NCBI GenBank assembly: GCA_050313295.1
Contig: JBNPLD010000004.1
DNA length: 64,000 nt
Origin: S5-A14a sp022766365
GTDB taxonomy: Bacteria; Bacillota; Clostridia; Peptostreptococcales; Anaerovoracaceae
Direction: 5' to 3' (one strand)
The notes beneath the pieces were generated by a model, which was not told where the DNA came from, did no database searches, and worked only from the letters and a program-made list of their open reading frames with translations. The position numbers were made by a program, and so were the translations under genes. Below are positions 61,736-64,000 of the stretch, piece after piece. Each line of letters begins with the position of its first letter. Position 1 is the first letter of the stretch.

Positions 61736-62044
61736 ATGTTGCAATATTGGGATTGGGTTGTAAACCTTTATTTGTATTTATTTTAGCACAAAGAAGCAAA
61801 GTTCGCAAGAGTTATTTGCGTTGTATACTGCTATATATGGTGTAAGAGTTTTGTTAGATAATTTGCTTTGTTAGGTAATTTGAAAAACTAATTTACCAGA
61901 GTTTTGATCATTTATGATTAAGAAGAATTACAAATTTAACCGTAAAAATTTATGATTTAAATTGTGATTGAAATTAGCTATAAAATTAGTTGAAATTAAA
62001 CTGTAAATCAGAAAATTTTGTAGAAAGGGATATAAGAGGACGTT
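61736..62044. other. AT-rich intergenic region
   Basis: About 309 bases, very AT-rich, with short repeats of GTTAG(A/G)TAATTTG near 61855-61885. The ssrA promoter should lie at its left edge on the minus strand. No gene is seen. Confidence 0.5.
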
Positions 62045-63290
62045 ATGAAAGAAGGAAAAAATCTAGAGCTCAAAGCCGATATAACAAATACATTTTTAAA
62101 AACCGTAAGTGCTTTCGCAAATTACGACGGTGGAAAAATAATATTGGGTATAGCGGATAATGGAGAGGTAATTGGATTTTAAAATCCTACACAGATTTGC
62201 TTAAACTTAGAGAATAAAATTAATGACGGAACTCACCCCCAGCCAAACTACAAACTGGAAATAGTCCTTGATGATAACCTGGTAATGCTGGAAATAGAGG
62301 CCGGAATTCATAAACCATATATGTATAAATCTAAGGCATACAGATGCAATGATACTTCGACGATAGAGGTAGACGATACAGAGCTTGTGCGTCTTATATT
62401 GGAGGGCAAAATCAAAATTATGAAGAATTACTAGCAGAACAACAAACTCTTATTTTCAGAATCCTAGAAGGCAAAATAAAGGAAGAGATAGGCGTTGAGT
62501 CACCTAATAAAGATATACTTAAAACTTTAAATTTATATAATGAAATAGACGGATATAACAAAGCCGGGGAATTGCTTGCGGATAAGAATGATTTCCCGTG
62601 CGTTGACATTGCTAAATTTGGCAACGACATCGGCATAATCATAAAGAGAGCTACATTCGAAAAAGAGTCAGCATTGACTGAATTGGGAAAGACAGTACAA
62701 TTATATAAGGATTATTATCAGTATGAAGAAATTTAGGGAATGAATAGAAAAAAGATTGAGACCGTTCCTGAAAAGGCCTTTAGAGAGGCCGTGGCAAAGC
62801 AATCATTCATAGAACATGGGGCATGAAATCTCATATAAGGGTACTAGTGTTTGATAATAAAATAGAAATCACTTCTCCGGAAGGTTTGCCATTTGGAATT
62901 TCTAATGAAGAGTATGTAAGCAGAGGCTTGTCTATATTGAGAAATCCTATTCTGAGTAACGTCTTTTTTAGACTCCATATAGTAGAGACATTAGGCACAG
63001 GAATTGTTAGAATAAAGGAAGCCTATCAAAATAGTTACAAGAAAACGGTATTTGAGGTGAATGAGAATGCGATTAAAGTAGCTTTGCCTGTTATTAGTGA
63101 TGTTAATCTGAATGATGATGAGACGCTTATTTATAATAATTTGAGTAAGATAACCGCTAAATCCATTAGCGAAATTATGGAAAATATTTCATTCAGTAGA
63201 TCAAAGACAGCATCGATATTAAAAGAATTAGTATCGCAAAACTATGTAATTGTGGTTGGCATGGGTCGAGGAACAAAATACACGCTCTAA
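62045..63290 (+). pseudogene. Broken AlbA_2/HATPase_c_4-type transcriptional regulator
   Basis: The segments together spell an AlbA-type DNA-binding/ATP-binding regulator of about 400 residues. The N-terminus is GKNLELKADITNTFLKTVSA plus GGKIILGIADNGEVIG. The C-terminal part has HIRVLVFDNKIEITSPEGLP, LGTGIVRIKEAY and a winged helix. Lesions are TAA at 62180-62182, a frame change near 62405-62430, TAG at 62734-62736 and another frame change near 62797. The last part remains open to 63290. GAGGA precedes ATG 62045. Such genes are often mobile or variable accessory regulators. Confidence 0.85.
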
Positions 63291-63292
63291 TA

Positions 63293-63375
63293 AAAACGCA
63301 CCGATTTATATAGTATCATCTGACAGATAGAATCCTTAAGTCAGAATTTGAATATGTATATTGCCGGTGCGTTTT
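63293..63375. terminator. Long-loop terminator after the broken regulator gene
   Basis: AAAACGCACCG (63293-63303) pairs with CGGTGCGTTTT (63365-63375) and T residues follow. An inner TCTGA/TCAGA stem lies in the loop. It serves both the plus-strand pseudogene and the convergent minus-strand transporter. Confidence 0.7.
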
Positions 63376-63408
63376 GTTTTTCTATAAATCCTTTGGTTAA
63401 AATAGTTA

Positions 63409-64000
63409 TTAATGCTCGTATTCCGCCCTCTGCTCCGGAGGCAACTGATCCATGAGATCTTTACGACCTGTTCCCAGCACGATTGAAACCATCATGACTA
63501 TGAACATTGCTGAGGTGTAGAACACCAGAGGCATAACATCAGTACCCTTTAGTGGAGCTGCAGAATCAGCAGCAAATCCAAGAGTGTAGATCATTGCCGG
63601 AGTCCAAGGCAAACAGTAAACAAGGGTGTTCGACTGAGCATCCATTAAGTTTGCGGTACGGTATGGAGAAATCCCGTGTTTTTTGGAAAGCGGCTTCGCA
63701 AAAGAAGCACCTACGGCAAGAATTGCGGGGGCATTCAATCCCATAATAGCCGATAAAATTATAACCATCAGGGAAATGGAAAGCTCGGCACCCTTAGGGC
63801 CCTTAGCTATTTTGCCGATTGCATCAAGTAGCAGGAGATCTCCTCTCCCCTGCCTCATTATGCTGATTGAACCGAAAAGCAGAAGCGCAAGTACTATAAC
63901 CTGGAGCATGCTGTTAAGACCTTGGTAAATTACTCCGTCAACGGTTCTGTCAAGACCTTCTCCGAATACAGCAATGACGGCAGGCTTTTCCCCGAGTTCA
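63409..64000 (-). CDS. NhaC-like Na+/H+ antiporter, C-terminal part (partial)
   Basis: The frame continues past the window edge; the visible part has about 197 residues. It contains FGEGLDRTVDGVIYQGLNSM, a long hydrophobic stretch and GLNAPAILAVGASFAKPLSK. Then come HGISPYRTANLMDAQSNTL and LPWTPAMIYTLG, which resemble the second half of NhaC-family ion-coupled antiporters. About four to five membrane helices are visible. The missing N-terminal half prevents a firm substrate call; organic-ion exchange is also possible. Confidence 0.7.
   Translation of the reverse strand, partial: ELGEKPAVIAVFGEGLDRTVDGVIYQGLNSMLQVIVLALLLFGSISIMRQGRGDLLLLDAIGKIAKGPKGAELSISLMVIILSAIMGLNAPAILAVGASFAKPLSKKHGISPYRTANLMDAQSNTLVYCLPWTPAMIYTLGFAADSAAPLKGTDVMPLVFYTSAMFIVMMVSIVLGTGRKDLMDQLPPEQRAEYEH

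Noticed and set aside
1..64000. CRISPR arrays, cas genes, rRNA operons, prophage modules
   Set aside because: No regularly spaced repeats, no Cas or phage structural genes and no rRNA sequence were seen in the window.

Overview
The window looks like part of the chromosome of a low-GC, Gram-positive anaerobe of the class Clostridia. The evidence is the gene order rpmH-rnpA-yidD-yidC-khpB-mnmE-mnmG-rsmG-parA-parB on one side of the origin and dnaA-dnaN-recF-gyrB-gyrA on the other, together with a class B sortase, an LtaS-like enzyme, RNase M5, a GdpP-type c-di-AMP phosphodiesterase, a 4-hydroxybutyrate-type CoA-transferase, a TnpW-like transposon gene and a histidine-to-glutamate fermentation operon. 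A Peptostreptococcales/Anaerovoracaceae-like lineage is plausible, but that is inference from gene content only.

Layout. (1) 1-4.9 kb: accessory edge. A small secreted-protein gene is split by an insertion that carries an IS110-family recombinase and a TnpW-like gene. Small membrane proteins, a stand-alone tRNA-binding-domain protein and a SanA/YdcF-type protein follow. (2) 4.9-6.8 kb: aroF-aroB, the first two steps of the shikimate pathway. (3) 6.7-24.8 kb: a long minus-strand, origin-proximal housekeeping block: GNAT, LtaS-like, rsmA, rnmV, DivIC-like, DnaD-domain protein, dnaB, rplI, gdpP, parB, parA, rsmG, mnmG, mnmE, khpB, yidC, yidD, rnpA, rpmH. Two perfect parS sites flank parAB. (4) 24.8-26.7 kb: a bipartite replication origin with DnaA boxes on both sides of dnaA. 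The dnaA-dnaN side also carries DnaA-trio-like repeats and an AT-rich stretch. (5) 26.7-35.7 kb: plus-strand dnaN-recF-gyrB-gyrA, then an overlapping RsbW-like kinase and SigB/SigF-class sigma factor, trpS and tRNA-Arg(CCT). (6) 35.9-38.1 kb: an ECF transporter S component, then a decayed region of small secreted and membrane proteins behind a well-formed promoter/operator. (7) 38.2-39.4 kb: rpsF-ssb-rpsR with a structured leader.

(8) 39.6-48.8 kb: a PepV-type dipeptidase (minus) and the hut operon hutH-hutU-hutI-fchA-ftcD, which converts histidine to glutamate with transfer of the formimino group to tetrahydrofolate; a DUF2284 protein follows. (9) 49.1-56.7 kb: minus-strand metabolic genes: DsbA/FrnE-like, alr, purB, a small protein resembling the C-terminal tail of anaerobic ribonucleotide reductase, a CoA-transferase, a voltage-sensor-like four-helix membrane protein with no pore, and a phosphohexomutase. 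(10) 57-61.3 kb: sortase B, then a MocR-type regulator divergent from pdxS-pdxT (pyridoxal phosphate synthase). (11) 61.4-64 kb: tmRNA (minus), a multiply broken AlbA-type regulator pseudogene and the C-terminal part of an NhaC-like antiporter that runs off the window.

Gene orientation flips at about 25 kb, so the genes nearest the origin are all transcribed away from it. The items most worth a second look are the origin architecture, the noncoding structured left end of the IS110 element, the pore-less voltage-sensor-like protein, the RNR-tail-like small protein, the DnaD protein with a cysteine-rich C-terminus, and the decayed secreted/membrane protein cassettes near 37 kb.
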